Both the position numbers and the translations under genes were made by a program. Of a stretch of DNA of 34,224 bases, positions 1 through 8,071 are shown one piece after another. Every line of letters starts with the position of its first letter. Within the stretch, counting starts at the first letter, position 1. This stretch comes from an uncultured Gammaproteobacteria bacterium (GTDB lineage: Bacteria > Pseudomonadota > Gammaproteobacteria > JAADHQ01), in NCBI GenBank assembly GCA_947258755.1, contig CAMYJO010000035.1, positions 15,072 through 49,295 on the forward strand. Reading direction: 5' to 3'. Below the pieces are notes generated by a model. The model made no database searches, was not told the DNA's origin, and was given only the letters and a program-made list of their open reading frames with translations.

Positions 1-333
1 TTTTTTAGGTATTTTCAGTTGTGAGATAAATACGCGTTTTTCCGGTTTTCCCTTTTGCATAACTAATCTATATTTTATCGTGTTAATTTCACCCAGTTTT
101 TTGTTTTCGGGGGAGAATATTTCGATCTTGTTAATATTTTTGTACTGGTATGTTGAAAACAATGACATGAAAAAGAGTTCTCGATTAGGCCAATTGCACA
201 CATGTATGTCGAAGAAACCTACTTTGGTATAGTGTGGGTCCGCTTCAGGGGCCGGAATGATATCATTCGCACTAAGAAGGGAGACATGAAAGCTCATTAA
301 AAAAATAAGAGTAATTATTGTTAAATACCGCAT
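1..333 (-). CDS. Putative exported protein, C-terminus beyond window edge
   Basis: An open frame of 111 codons reads from ATG at 333 to the window edge without a stop, so the protein is truncated by the window. An AGGAA ribosome-binding site lies about eight bases upstream of the ATG. The first 23 residues (start MRYLTIITLIFLMSF) form a hydrophobic Sec-type signal peptide ending near LLSAN, so the protein is probably periplasmic or surface-associated. The mature part contains VCNWPNRELFF and then alternates short hydrophobic strands with charged residues, which suggests a beta-rich fold. I do not recognise the family and assign no function. It is on the same strand as the reductase at 567-1589 but 233 bases downstream of it, so cotranscription is possible but not shown. 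Confidence 0.6.
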   Translation of the reverse strand, partial: MRYLTIITLIFLMSFHVSLLSANDIIPAPEADPHYTKVGFFDIHVCNWPNRELFFMSLFSTYQYKNINKIEIFSPENKKLGEINTIKYRLVMQKGKPEKRVFISQLKIPKK

Positions 334-470
334 ACTATAATTCCTGAAGCTTATTTCTTCATCCTATATTAATAAAAAATTAGAGATTTTTGTGATCAAA
401 AATTCGTGCCATTATTATTTTTATATGGACATAGTGACCATATTCTTGGCTAGCATAACATAGTATTTAT

Positions 471-650
471 ATGGAGTTCTTACTTTTTGTAGCGTTTTGG
501 CTATCAGTAGCAATGGCGATTAATGCTGTGTTTTCTGCAAACTATATTATCTATGGAAAATCACCTTCAATAGCGCTTCATCGAATCAATAGTCATTTGT
601 TCGCTGGGAACCCCGGCTGCGGTAAAGACCTCCTGCATATCAGAAAATAA
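471..650 (+). CDS. Possible 59-aa small membrane protein (doubtful)
   Basis: A short open frame starts at ATG 471 (MEFLLFVAFWLSVAMAINAV) and stops at TAA 648-650. Its first 30 or so residues would form one transmembrane helix. No Shine-Dalgarno sequence is visible, and the last 84 bases run antisense to the 3' end of the reductase gene, so the C-terminal half may be only a shadow. It lies in an otherwise empty gap between two minus-strand genes. I include it because the hydrophobic part sits in non-overlapping DNA, but it could easily be chance. Confidence 0.2.
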   Translation: MEFLLFVAFWLSVAMAINAVFSANYIIYGKSPSIALHRINSHLFAGNPGCGKDLLHIRK

Positions 651-1589
651 CCATGCCGGGCCATTGATATAGATATCATACTCTTGTAGCTGCGGATGTT
701 CAGTCACGATCATCTCGGCGGTTTTTTTTAATCCGTCCTGTAGGCGATCGATATCCACGCTTTTATTATTCTGGTACTGGATATCGAGTGGTATGTAGTG
801 AAAATTATCCAGCGCATCTACCCAGCTTCGACAGTAATTGCCTTGATAGTGTGAACTGTATTCGTCCACCAGCCAGTAGAGGAATGTCGGCTGGGTTTTA
901 TCCAGGGCAATGGCATGCTCGATCAGGCTCTTGATCGGTGCCATGCCGGTATCAAAGGCGATAAAGATAATAGGCCGGGTCGAGGCTTCATTGAGGAGGA
1001 AATCGCCATAGGGGCCGGAGACGTTTACTTTTTGACGGGTCTTGAGGTGTTTGAATGCATATTCAGAAAATTCATCACCCGGTACCTCGCGCACATGGAA
1101 TTGCAGGTACATACCATTGCAGGGGCAACTGGCAATGGATTTATTTCTGGGGGCCAGTCCATCAATCGACAGGCAGACATGCTGACCGGCGAGGAATTGC
1201 AGGGTCTGACTCCTGGGGGTGCGTAACTGCAATATGCGGATATCATCGGCGACCGCATCAATTTTGTGCACAATCGTATCGATGGATTGCTCCGCTATCT
1301 GGTTGGAGGCATTGGCCTCGGTCGCCTCGATCACCAGGTCGGTGCTCGGCTTGGCCCGACACAGCAGGATACGTTGTTGGGCCTTTTCATGTTCCTTGAA
1401 GACATGGTCATGTGGCAGGATCTCGCCCAGTTCACCGGAGAGCAGGCGTGCACTGCATTTACCGCAACTGCCATTATTACAATTGTAATTGAATGAAATC
1501 CCGTGTCGCAGCGCCGACTCCAGCAGTGTCTCGGTCGGTTCCGCCGTGAATGTACGGCCGCTGGGCTGGATGGTGATGGTCACTGACAT
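567..1589 (-). CDS. [2Fe-2S] ferredoxin / FNR-type flavin reductase fusion
   Basis: This 340-residue protein joins a plant-type ferredoxin domain to a ferredoxin-NADP reductase-like module. Residues 1-90 carry the cluster ligands C37, C42, C45 (NCNNGSCGKC) and C77 (ILLCRA). Residues from about 105 to 200 are the FAD-binding barrel, and about 205 to 335 the NAD(P)-binding domain with FDTGMAPIKSLIEH and INGPAWLF. Such proteins pass electrons from NAD(P)H through flavin to the iron-sulfur centre and on to an oxygenase or reductase. The usual FAD motif RxYS reads RNKS here, so the stacking tyrosine is replaced by lysine. The gene is divergent from the nitrate reductase at 1823, so it could supply that enzyme with electrons; this is inference. 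No clear Shine-Dalgarno precedes ATG 1589. The domain calls are sure, the physiological partner is not. Confidence 0.85.
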   Translation of the reverse strand: MSVTITIQPSGRTFTAEPTETLLESALRHGISFNYNCNNGSCGKCSARLLSGELGEILPHDHVFKEHEKAQQRILLCRAKPSTDLVIEATEANASNQIAEQSIDTIVHKIDAVADDIRILQLRTPRSQTLQFLAGQHVCLSIDGLAPRNKSIASCPCNGMYLQFHVREVPGDEFSEYAFKHLKTRQKVNVSGPYGDFLLNEASTRPIIFIAFDTGMAPIKSLIEHAIALDKTQPTFLYWLVDEYSSHYQGNYCRSWVDALDNFHYIPLDIQYQNNKSVDIDRLQDGLKKTAEMIVTEHPQLQEYDIYINGPAWLFSDMQEVFTAAGVPSEQMTIDSMKRY

Positions 1590-1822
1590 GGGGATAGGCC
1601 GCCTTATTAATTATTATCGTTGTCCTGGTAATCATAGACGATATTTGCCATTAGTGTCGGCCGCTCAATCGCTAGCCTGCCCCAGTTTATGCACACAAAT
1701 AATGCATCATTATGAACACGAATACCTGAGAGGAAAATGGTTATTTTAATCACAGATTATTAAAAACATGATGGCGTGATTTGTGTATAATAAATGCAAC
1801 CTTGTCATCATGAATCAGTTAA
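1590..1822. promoter_or_regulatory. Divergent control region of reductase and nitrate reductase genes
   Basis: This 233-base gap separates two divergent start codons and must carry both promoters. A good -10 hexamer, TATAAT, occurs at 1786-1791 facing the nitrate reductase gene, but no convincing -35 box lies 16-18 bases upstream, as would suit an activator-dependent promoter. TGGCGTGATTTGTG at 1772-1785 only loosely resembles a sigma-54 element: the GC of the -12 box is absent. The reductase promoter is not recognisable. Confidence 0.3.
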
Positions 1823-4477
1823 ATGCCGGATAAATCAATCAATACAACCTGTCCCTACTGCGGCGTGGGCTGTGGCGTGCGCGTCACACTGGACGAGCAG
1901 GGCGGTATCAGCGTCAGCGGGGACCCCGAGCACCCGTCCAACTACGGGCGCCTGTGCTCCAAGGGCGCTGCTCTCGGCGACACACTGAGCATGGATGACA
2001 GACTGCTTTACCCGGAGGTCCTGGGCACAACCACAGCCTGGGATGATGCATTGAATTTTGTCAGTGACCAACTACAGTCCATTATTAATGAGCATGGCGC
2101 CGACAGTGTCGCCTTCTATGTGTCTGGGCAATTGTTGACCGAAGATTATTATGTCGCCAACAAGTTGATGAAAGGCTATATCGGCAGCGCCAATATCGAT
2201 ACCAACTCACGCCTGTGTATGTCTTCGGTTGTGGCCGCACAAAAGCGTGCCTTCGGTACCGATACGGTACCCGGTTGTTACGAAGACCTGGAACGCGCCA
2301 AACTGATCGTCATCACCGGCTCGAATACGGCCTGGTGTCATCCGGTGTTGTACCAACGCATCGTCAAGGCAAAGAAAGACAACCCCGATTTGATGATCGT
2401 GGTCATCGATCCGCGCAGGACCTCGACTGCTGATATTGCCGACATCTTCCTGCCGCTGAAACCGACCACCGATGCGATCCTGTTCAATGGCCTGTTGCAT
2501 TATCTTGCCGACAACGGCGAACAGAATAGCCTGTTTACCAGTCATTGTACCGAAGGGCTGGACGATGCCCTGAATGCTGCAGCGAGCGCGGACATTGCCA
2601 GCGTCGCCGCACATTGTGAACTGGACGCGAGTGATGTCGAAGCCTTTTACCGTTTGTTCGCACGCACCGAACGCGTCGTCAGCGTATTTTCTCAGGGCAT
2701 TAATCAAACTTCGAGTGGCACCGACAAGGTCAACAGCATCATCAACTGTCATCTGCTCACCGGCAGGATAGGGCGCCCGGGTATGGGCCCGTTTTCACTG
2801 ACCGGTCAACCGAATGCCATGGGTGGACGTGAGGTAGGCGGCCTTGCCAATCAGCTGGCCGCACACATGGACATCGCCAACCCCGAACATCGCGCGACCG
2901 TACAAACCTTCTGGCAATCACCGCATATCCCGGACCAGGATGGCCTGAAGGCGGTCGAGCTGTTTAAGGCCATCAAGGCCGGGCAAGTCAAGGCGGTCTG
3001 GATCATGGCGACCAACCCGGCCGTCAGCATGCCCGATAACCAACAGGTGCGTGAGGCCCTGTCCGAATGCGAGCTGGTCATCGTTTCGGACTGTGTTCGC
3101 AATACCGATACCAGTCAGTATGCCCATGTATTATTACCGGCGCAGACCTGGGGTGAAAAGGACGGCACCGTCACCAGCTCCGAGCGCCGTATCTCTCGAC
3201 AACGTTCGTTATTACCGTTTCCCGGCGAATCCAAACCCGACTGGTGGATTATCGCCGAAGTCGCCAAACGCATGGGACATGCAGAGGCCTTTGACTATAG
3301 CGAGGCCGCCGATATATTCATCGAGTTTGCACGCCTGTCCGGTTATAACAACAACGGCCAACGCGACTTCGATATCAGCGCCTATGCCGATCTGAGCTAC
3401 GAACAATACGATAACCTGCAACCGACCCAATGGCCGATCACGAGCGCACAACCACAAGGCACTGCACGCCTGTTTGCCGATGGCCGTTTTTTTAAGCCGG
3501 GTGGCAAGGCACAGTTTGTTACCATCACTCCACGCCCGGCCGCCGTGCCAACCGATGATCAATACCCGTTGGTACTGAACAGTGGACGCGTGCGCGATCA
3601 CTGGCATACATTGACCCGCACCGGACATTCATCACGGCTATCTGCGCATATCAGTGAACCATTTGTCGAGGTACATCCACAGGACGCCACACAGTTCGGA
3701 CTAACAGCTTCTGCACTGGCCAGGGTCAGTAGTCGCTGGGGGGAGGTCATTGTGCGTGTTAATGTCAGTGATCATCAACGTCCTGGTTCAGTGTTCATAC
3801 CGATGCACTGGAACGATCAGTTTACCAGCCGTGCCTGTGTCGATAGCCTGATTAATGATGCCACCGACCCTTACTCCGGACAACCCGAGTTCAAACACAC
3901 ACCAGTCAGCATCGAGGTCTATGAACCCGAATGGTATGGCTTCATCTTGTCGCGCCGGCGATTGGCGCTAAAAAATGTCACCTACTGGGCCAGCTCGAAA
4001 GGTAATGACTACTGGAAATACGAAATCGCCGGTAGCGAATTACCGCAGGATTGGGCCAGTTGTGCCCGCAGCCTGTTATGTTCGGCCGAGCAGGATGTCG
4101 GTTGGGTCGAGTATTTCGATAACGCCTTCAAACGCTACCGTGCCGCGCGTATTGTCAATGGCCGCCTGGAGAGTTGTTTATTTATTGGTCCGGATATTAA
4201 CCTGCCAGCGCGCGACTACCTGGCGGATATTTTCGTCAAGGAAGAACTATCAGATAAGGACCGCGCCAGCTTGTTAACCGGAAAGCCGCCGGGCGATGTC
4301 GAAGACCGTGGCAAGATCGTTTGTGCGTGTTTTAATGTAGGCTTGAATGAGATCACCAAAGCGATCAAGGAGCAGCAACTGGTAACGGCAGAAGCGATCG
4401 GTAAAGTACTAAAGGCGGGCACGAACTGTGGCTCATGTGTACCTGAATTGAAAGCGATCCTGAAGGGCAGCAGTTAA
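1823..4477 (+). CDS. nasA: Assimilatory nitrate reductase catalytic subunit with C-terminal BFD-like domain
   Basis: This 884-residue molybdoenzyme reduces nitrate to nitrite in the cytoplasm for nitrogen assimilation. The N-terminal [4Fe-4S] ligands are C10, C13, C17 (CPYCGVGC) and C45 (GRLCSKG). C133 in NSRLCMSS is the expected molybdenum ligand. Family hallmarks include NTAWCHPVLYQRI and TGRIGRPGMGPFSLTGQPNA, followed by a molydopterin-dinucleotide-binding domain near 560-690. The last 53 residues form a BFD-like [2Fe-2S] domain with C834, C836, C869 and C872 (CACF...NCGSC), as in the NasA proteins of many proteobacteria that receive electrons from a separate reductase. No signal peptide or Tat motif is present, which argues against a periplasmic Nap enzyme. 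Start ATG 1823 leaves the cluster domain intact. The divergent ferredoxin reductase is a candidate donor. No nitrite reductase or transporter is in the window. Confidence 0.93.
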   Translation: MPDKSINTTCPYCGVGCGVRVTLDEQGGISVSGDPEHPSNYGRLCSKGAALGDTLSMDDRLLYPEVLGTTTAWDDALNFVSDQLQSIINEHGADSVAFYVSGQLLTEDYYVANKLMKGYIGSANIDTNSRLCMSSVVAAQKRAFGTDTVPGCYEDLERAKLIVITGSNTAWCHPVLYQRIVKAKKDNPDLMIVVIDPRRTSTADIADIFLPLKPTTDAILFNGLLHYLADNGEQNSLFTSHCTEGLDDALNAAASADIASVAAHCELDASDVEAFYRLFARTERVVSVFSQGINQTSSGTDKVNSIINCHLLTGRIGRPGMGPFSLTGQPNAMGGREVGGLANQLAAHMDIANPEHRATVQTFWQSPHIPDQDGLKAVELFKAIKAGQVKAVWIMATNPAVSMPDNQQVREALSECELVIVSDCVRNTDTSQYAHVLLPAQTWGEKDGTVTSSERRISRQRSLLPFPGESKPDWWIIAEVAKRMGHAEAFDYSEAADIFIEFARLSGYNNNGQRDFDISAYADLSYEQYDNLQPTQWPITSAQPQGTARLFADGRFFKPGGKAQFVTITPRPAAVPTDDQYPLVLNSGRVRDHWHTLTRTGHSSRLSAHISEPFVEVHPQDATQFGLTASALARVSSRWGEVIVRVNVSDHQRPGSVFIPMHWNDQFTSRACVDSLINDATDPYSGQPEFKHTPVSIEVYEPEWYGFILSRRRLALKNVTYWASSKGNDYWKYEIAGSELPQDWASCARSLLCSAEQDVGWVEYFDNAFKRYRAARIVNGRLESCLFIGPDINLPARDYLADIFVKEELSDKDRASLLTGKPPGDVEDRGKIVCACFNVGLNEITKAIKEQQLVTAEAIGKVLKAGTNCGSCVPELKAILKGSS

Positions 4478-4646
4478 CCCAATCAGTAAAATTTCTATAC
4501 CGAAAAAAATAATACCCGTGTAATCCTATGCGTGAATTAACCACTAGCACAGGATGTTAGCCGTGAGCTGGATATTATTTCAAGCAGTAGTGCTTTATGT
4601 TGGGGTACTGAAATAGCCTTGCCAGAGTTACAAAGTAAGTCAGTAA

Positions 4647-5633
4647 CTATTCAGGACATCCCACTATTTTACATGATCCCTTATTCGCAGCCGGCATCGC
4701 TTTTATTTCCAGCAAGCTTTTCTGAATATTAAGATCATTGGGTGCAATTTTATTCGCACAGTGAATGGCCTTGATCGCTTCTTTTGTGCAGTTTTTGGCT
4801 GCCAGCGCATAAGCCAGGTTATTCCATGCACTTGCATTCAGCGCCCTGATTTCCAGTTCACGATTAAATGCAGTAGTGGCTTGTGTATAATTTCCTGCTG
4901 CATATTCTGCATTACCCAACGCCATTAACACGATAGAATCTCCAGGCCATTTTTTTGCGCCTTGTCTAAAAGCGGTTAATGCACTTGCTGTAAATCCAGA
5001 TTGTTGTAATTCACTACTGGCTTGTGTGTAGTTGAGTGGCGTCGCAGTTAATGGGATTTGCCCGGGGGATACAAAAATATAAGCCCAATGGCCAGCTCTC
5101 TGCCAGGTGCGCTCAAAAGTCGAAAAGCTGATTTTGTAATGACTAATAGTGCCAGTTCGTAATATGAGCTCAGACCGGTTCAGATCATAACCAATGACAA
5201 CGGCATAGTGCCATTGCGGCCACAACTCCAGTGATAAATTCTGAAAAACAAGCACAGGATTGCCAGCATTAATTTCTTTTAGTAGTGTGCCAAGATCAGG
5301 GTTTATTTTATAGCTGAGTAAACCATGACTGCGTGCAGTCGCTATCATTTCGATCTGTAAGCTACCTTTACGTTCGGGTAAATAGACCCTTCTAGTCAAG
5401 TCATCGATATTGACTGAAATACCCTGATAATCTAAAACAGTGGCTAATGCTGCCGGTCCACATTGGTATTTTGTTTGTGGAAAGAATGGAACATTATTCA
5501 GCACTACCCGAGGTTGGATCTGTGCTGGAGGATGCCGAGTCAGCTCCAGGGTTTGTGGCGTGCTGGCACAAGCGGAGAGTAAAGCCAATGTAAAAATACC
5601 AACTAAAAATTTGGCATTTTTACACACAAACAT
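4647..5633 (-). CDS. PA2778-like C39-family cysteine peptidase / TPR lipoprotein
   Basis: The frame can start at TTG 5642, but ATG 5633 (MFVCKNAKFLVGIF) is preferred and gives 328 residues. A lipoprotein signal peptide ends in the lipobox LLSACAS, so the protein should be anchored by its lipidated cysteine. Residues of roughly 40-190 form a papain-like C39 domain: QCGPAAL holds the putative nucleophile cysteine and QWHYAVVIGYD the histidine. About 200-310 are TPR-type helices (ALTAFRQGAKKWP, ALGNAEYAAGNYTQATTAF, AWNNLAYALAAKN). This arrangement is that of the PA2778 family of Pseudomonas and relatives, whose substrate I do not know. It lies 14 bases after the stop of the PA2779-like gene, so the two are an operon. 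Classic C39 peptidases process bacteriocin leaders, but no ABC exporter or double-glycine peptide is found here. Confidence 0.85.
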   Translation of the reverse strand: MFVCKNAKFLVGIFTLALLSACASTPQTLELTRHPPAQIQPRVVLNNVPFFPQTKYQCGPAALATVLDYQGISVNIDDLTRRVYLPERKGSLQIEMIATARSHGLLSYKINPDLGTLLKEINAGNPVLVFQNLSLELWPQWHYAVVIGYDLNRSELILRTGTISHYKISFSTFERTWQRAGHWAYIFVSPGQIPLTATPLNYTQASSELQQSGFTASALTAFRQGAKKWPGDSIVLMALGNAEYAAGNYTQATTAFNRELEIRALNASAWNNLAYALAAKNCTKEAIKAIHCANKIAPNDLNIQKSLLEIKAMPAANKGSCKIVGCPE

Positions 5634-5647
5634 TACTGGCAATAAAT

Positions 5648-6046
5648 TTATTTATTGATACTTTTTACAAAGGGAAATACATCGGTAGCTCCCAGCATGT
5701 CGGTGATGACCAGTACAATAAAGACAGTTAAGATAACACCCAACACATCACTGCCAGCCGGTAACTCATCAAGACGATGATTCAGCTCGGCGAGCTCAGC
5801 CTCATTCATTTGACCAACGCGCACTTTCGCAGCGACCGGATCTACGCCCATGGCGTGCAATTGCGCTTGAATATCCTCACGATCGAGCATGCTGGTTATT
5901 TGATTAACAGACACATCATGTTGAGCTTGCTTTAGTAGTGCCTCGCTGCTGACCATAGCCGCCTGGAGAGGCGCAAACTGCATAGAAAGCAGGGTGAAAA
6001 TAGACAGATAGCTAATCCATTTTGTTATATGCCTGGATAATTTCAT
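5648..6046 (-). CDS. PA2779-like small membrane protein
   Basis: The frame is open from 6163, but ATG 6046 (MKLSRHITKWISYLS) is preferred because a GAGG ribosome-binding site lies seven bases upstream and because it begins a proper signal peptide or membrane anchor. The 132-residue product has a hydrophobic N-terminus (LSIFTLLSMQFAPLQAA), a charged middle with DREDIQAQLHAMGVDPVAAK and a C-terminal transmembrane helix (SDVLGVILTVFIVLVITDML). The spacing and sequence match the PA2779 family, found next to PA2778-type peptidases. It is the first gene of the two-gene operon. Its role is unknown; pairing suggests it is a partner or membrane scaffold of the C39/TPR lipoprotein. Confidence 0.8.
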   Translation of the reverse strand: MKLSRHITKWISYLSIFTLLSMQFAPLQAAMVSSEALLKQAQHDVSVNQITSMLDREDIQAQLHAMGVDPVAAKVRVGQMNEAELAELNHRLDELPAGSDVLGVILTVFIVLVITDMLGATDVFPFVKSINK

Positions 6047-6229
6047 TAGCATTGCCTCAATAGTTGGAATAGCCTGAATTATTTCGTTTTTTACCAGTGA
6101 AAGCAACAGAAATAGCGGCAATAGTTCATGTTTTAACATGATAGCAAGGCCGCATCTACTCACTACTCAATAGCCGGGACATGCCATGCATTAGAATATT
6201 AATAGGCGCTCTTCTTAAAAGTTCTAGAT

Positions 6230-6396
6230 TGTCATTGCGAGCTTTGGCCAGGACGGCCTTATGTCGCGAAGGCCACGGAAGGCCGAGAGCGACGCAGCGC
6301 GGCAATCTTTATAAACTTGCAATGAGACAAGCAGGGAAGAGTAGCTAAAAATACAAACAGATCGCCACGGCACAAACAACGTGCCTCGCGATGACA
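6230..6396. repeat. Interspersed inverted-repeat element
   Basis: A 167-base non-coding element begins with TGTCATTGCGAG (6230-6241) and ends with CTCGCGATGACA (6385-6396), an inverted match with one mismatch. Internally it has GCGCGGCAATCT and GATCGCCACGG, which pair imperfectly, and a central segment rich in GGCC/GGCCTT palindromes. Elements with these TGTCATTGCGAG ends are scattered through many bacterial genomes as non-autonomous repeats. It fills the gap between the PA2779-like gene and the 61-aa gene. Confidence 0.7.
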
Positions 6397-6434
6397 GGGT
6401 TATGCGAGGGCTATCAGCTACAGGGTTAGTATTA

Positions 6435-6620
6435 CTACCTGACCATCATAATCAACAAAATAACAAAGCCAACCACCGCGCCCAATGCAATAATGGCTGT
6501 CTGCCAATCCTTCTTACTACCTTTTGGCCCGTTCTTCATCCAGTGTCTGGTCACAGGCCACAGCTTCCATAGCATAAAAGCCAAAATGGCGGCGGTACCG
6601 ACTTTCATCCAGATATCCAT
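6435..6620 (-). CDS. 61-aa two-helix membrane protein of unknown function
   Basis: The gene starts at ATG 6620 (MDIWMKVGTAAILAFML) with a strong GAGGAAAAC ribosome-binding site five bases upstream, which makes it a real gene despite its size. The product has an N-terminal transmembrane helix, a basic loop with GPKGSKKDWQ, and a second helix (AIIALGAVVGFVILLIMM). I expect an inner-membrane protein with the basic loop in the cytoplasm. It follows the YccA-type gene on the same strand but beyond a strong terminator, so it probably depends on read-through or its own promoter. No function can be assigned. Confidence 0.75.
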   Translation of the reverse strand: MDIWMKVGTAAILAFMLWKLWPVTRHWMKNGPKGSKKDWQTAIIALGAVVGFVILLIMMVR

Positions 6621-6641
6621 AAGTTTTCCTCAGGCAATAAA

Positions 6642-6672
6642 AAAGCAAGCCACGGTAACCGTGGCTTGCTTT
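6642..6672 (-). terminator. Rho-independent terminator of the YccA-family gene
   Basis: A perfect 15-bp inverted repeat (AAAGCAAGCCACGGT at 6642-6656 and its complement at 6658-6672) has a one-base centre, so in RNA the inner pairs open into a small loop. Read on the minus strand it follows the stop codon at 6684 and ends in a run of Ts. The plus-strand reading is flanked by less of a T-tract. Confidence 0.85.
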
Positions 6673-6683
6673 AGGGTCAGTGC

Positions 6684-7361
6684 TTAATCGTCACCGCCAG
6701 CAAATACACTCAGCAAGTGCAGCAGGTGAACGAAAATGTTGTGTATGTTTAGATACAGTCCCACCGTCGCACGGATGTAGTTGGTTTCACCACCATTAAT
6801 GATACGGCTGGTATCAAACAGGATAAGACCACTCATGACCAGGATAACACCACTGGAAACGGCCAGAGACAGGGCAGGGATGTTCAGGAAGATGTTCAGC
6901 AGTGCTGCACCGAATACAACCATCAGGCCGACAAACAGGAAGCCACCCATGAAGCTGAAGTCTTTCTTGGTTGTCAGCGCGTAGCCCGACAGACCGAGGA
7001 AGATAACACCAGTACCACCGAGTGCTGTCATGACGATATTGCTACCGCCCGGAATGGCCAGGTAGTAGGCCAGCATAGGCCCGATACTCAGCCCCATCAG
7101 TCCGGTAAACGCGAACACAACAGCGATTCCGCCAACCGAGTTCTCAAACTTAGGTAATACAAACCAGACCAGCACAATGGCTGCGATCATTGAAACCAGC
7201 GCCATGCCCTGCGAGATACCCACAGCCATAGACACAGCAGCCATCACCGCACTGAAGATCAGTGACATCGACAGCAGAATATAGGTATTACGCAAGACTT
7301 TGTTGGTAGCAAGTGCAGATTCGCGACCTGTTACTACTAGGGTTAAATCACCAGAATTCAA
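6684..7361 (-). CDS. yccA: Bax inhibitor-1 / YccA family membrane protein
   Basis: The 225-residue product is a seven-helix inner-membrane protein of the BI-1 (TMBIM) family. Visible family features are the N-terminal NKVLRNTYILLS, the loop GLMGLSIGPML, the signature FDTSRIINGGETNYIRATV, and the C-terminal YLNIHNIFVHLLHLL followed by FAGGDD. In Escherichia coli YccA interacts with the FtsH protease and protects the translocon; other members act as pH-dependent calcium leak channels. Length agrees with the family (about 220). The likely start is TTG 7361, because no ATG lies nearby upstream in frame; AAGGG sits only one base before it, which is awkward, and an ATT start three codons earlier is the alternative. 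A strong terminator follows. Confidence 0.92.
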   Translation of the reverse strand: MNSGDLTLVVTGRESALATNKVLRNTYILLSMSLIFSAVMAAVSMAVGISQGMALVSMIAAIVLVWFVLPKFENSVGGIAVVFAFTGLMGLSIGPMLAYYLAIPGGSNIVMTALGGTGVIFLGLSGYALTTKKDFSFMGGFLFVGLMVVFGAALLNIFLNIPALSLAVSSGVILVMSGLILFDTSRIINGGETNYIRATVGLYLNIHNIFVHLLHLLSVFAGGDD

Positions 7362-7486
7362 GCCCTTAATTTAAATTTTGCTACTGGTAATTAACAAATA
7401 TTCTGGTATCCTATCCGCTTCGTTTTCAGGGGATCTACGCACTGAAATCGAGCATACAGAGAGTAGACAGGCGCAGCAGAAAATAG

Positions 7487-7515
7487 TTGCACTAATATCT
7501 CTAACCGTATGATAT
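7487..7515 (+). promoter_or_regulatory. Candidate promoter of tRNA-Ser
   Basis: TTGCAC at 7487-7492 could be the -35 box, with TGATAT at 7510-7515 (17-base spacer) or TATGAT at 7508-7513 (15-base spacer) as the -10. The predicted RNA start near 7521 lies about 14 bases before the mature tRNA. It is a weak consensus, supported mainly by position. Confidence 0.35.
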
Positions 7516-7534
7516 TAAAGAGTAATAGTTTTCT

Positions 7535-7625
7535 GGAGGGCTGGCAGAGCGGTTGAATGCACTGGTCTTGAAAACCAGCGTGGGTTTGTAGCCCACCGTG
7601 AGTTCGAATCTCACGCCCTCCGCCA
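7535..7625 (+). tRNA. tRNA-Ser (UGA)
   Basis: The cloverleaf is complete: acceptor stem GGAGGGC/GCCCTCC, anticodon arm CTGGT-CTTGAAA-ACCAG with anticodon TGA, a long variable arm (CGTGGGTTTGTAGCCCACC) typical of class II serine tRNAs, and T-arm GTGAG-TTCGAAT-CTCAC. The discriminator base is G and the CCA end is encoded. It reads UCA and other UCN serine codons. Confidence 0.97.
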
Positions 7626-7633
7626 AACAAAGT

Positions 7634-7664
7634 AAAGGCCTTCCAATTTGGAAGGCCTTTTTTA
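7634..7664 (+). terminator. Rho-independent terminator of tRNA-Ser
   Basis: A 12-bp stem (AAAGGCCTTCCA paired with TGGAAGGCCTTT) with a three-base loop ATT is followed by Ts to 7663. It begins nine bases after the tRNA CCA end. Confidence 0.9.
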
Positions 7665-8071
7665 TTATGGGGGCTTGAAGTTGGGGTCGTTCCCGCACGT
7701 CCTGTGCTCCTCCACGATATAAGCACATCCTTGTGCAAAGACTCACGGTTATATAGGGTCGGTGACAAATAGTAATACGAGTGATTATCAATTTTCATCG
7801 ACTCCTACAATAACCCCTTTTTTTAGTGTGCAAAAGGGCCGCGAAGCTTTGATTAAATCTCACGCTCTTTTTCTTACGTTTATCTATATAGGCTAACTAA
7901 TTTATTTTTATGGTGTTTTTTTCGTTCCGAAGGGATGGAAGAACTAGCTAAATATGTGAAGTTTGGTGTAATGATGCCGTTATATAAGTATTAGTTATTT
8001 GCATAGCGACCTGATCAAAATAAATACCATGAATTATTTAATGATGCCCTTCTAGTGATGAGCGAAATATT
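7665..8071. other. Intergenic region before the diguanylate cyclase
   Basis: No gene is supported in these 407 bases. The left part is mixed sequence without repeats that I can detect. From about 7800 it becomes strongly AT-rich with T-tracts, as expected of a promoter region for the following signalling gene. No clear -10/-35 pair stands out. Confidence 0.4.

Noticed and set aside
1772-1786. Sigma-54 promoter before nasA
   Set aside because: TGGC is present, but the -12 GC is missing at the required ten-base spacing.
2207-2752. 181-codon antisense frame inside nasA
   Set aside because: Nitrate reductase motifs cover the same bases on the plus strand and the antisense product has no recognisable domain or ribosome-binding site.
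7535-7664. tRNA-Ser as an integration site
   Set aside because: I saw no repeat of the tRNA 3' end downstream and no integrase gene.
7391-7798. Minus-strand open frames of 96-135 codons across the tRNA
   Set aside because: They read through the antisense strand of tRNA-Ser and its terminator; the GGGREIRTHGG-type and GVRFELTVGY-type peptides are well-known spurious tRNA translations.
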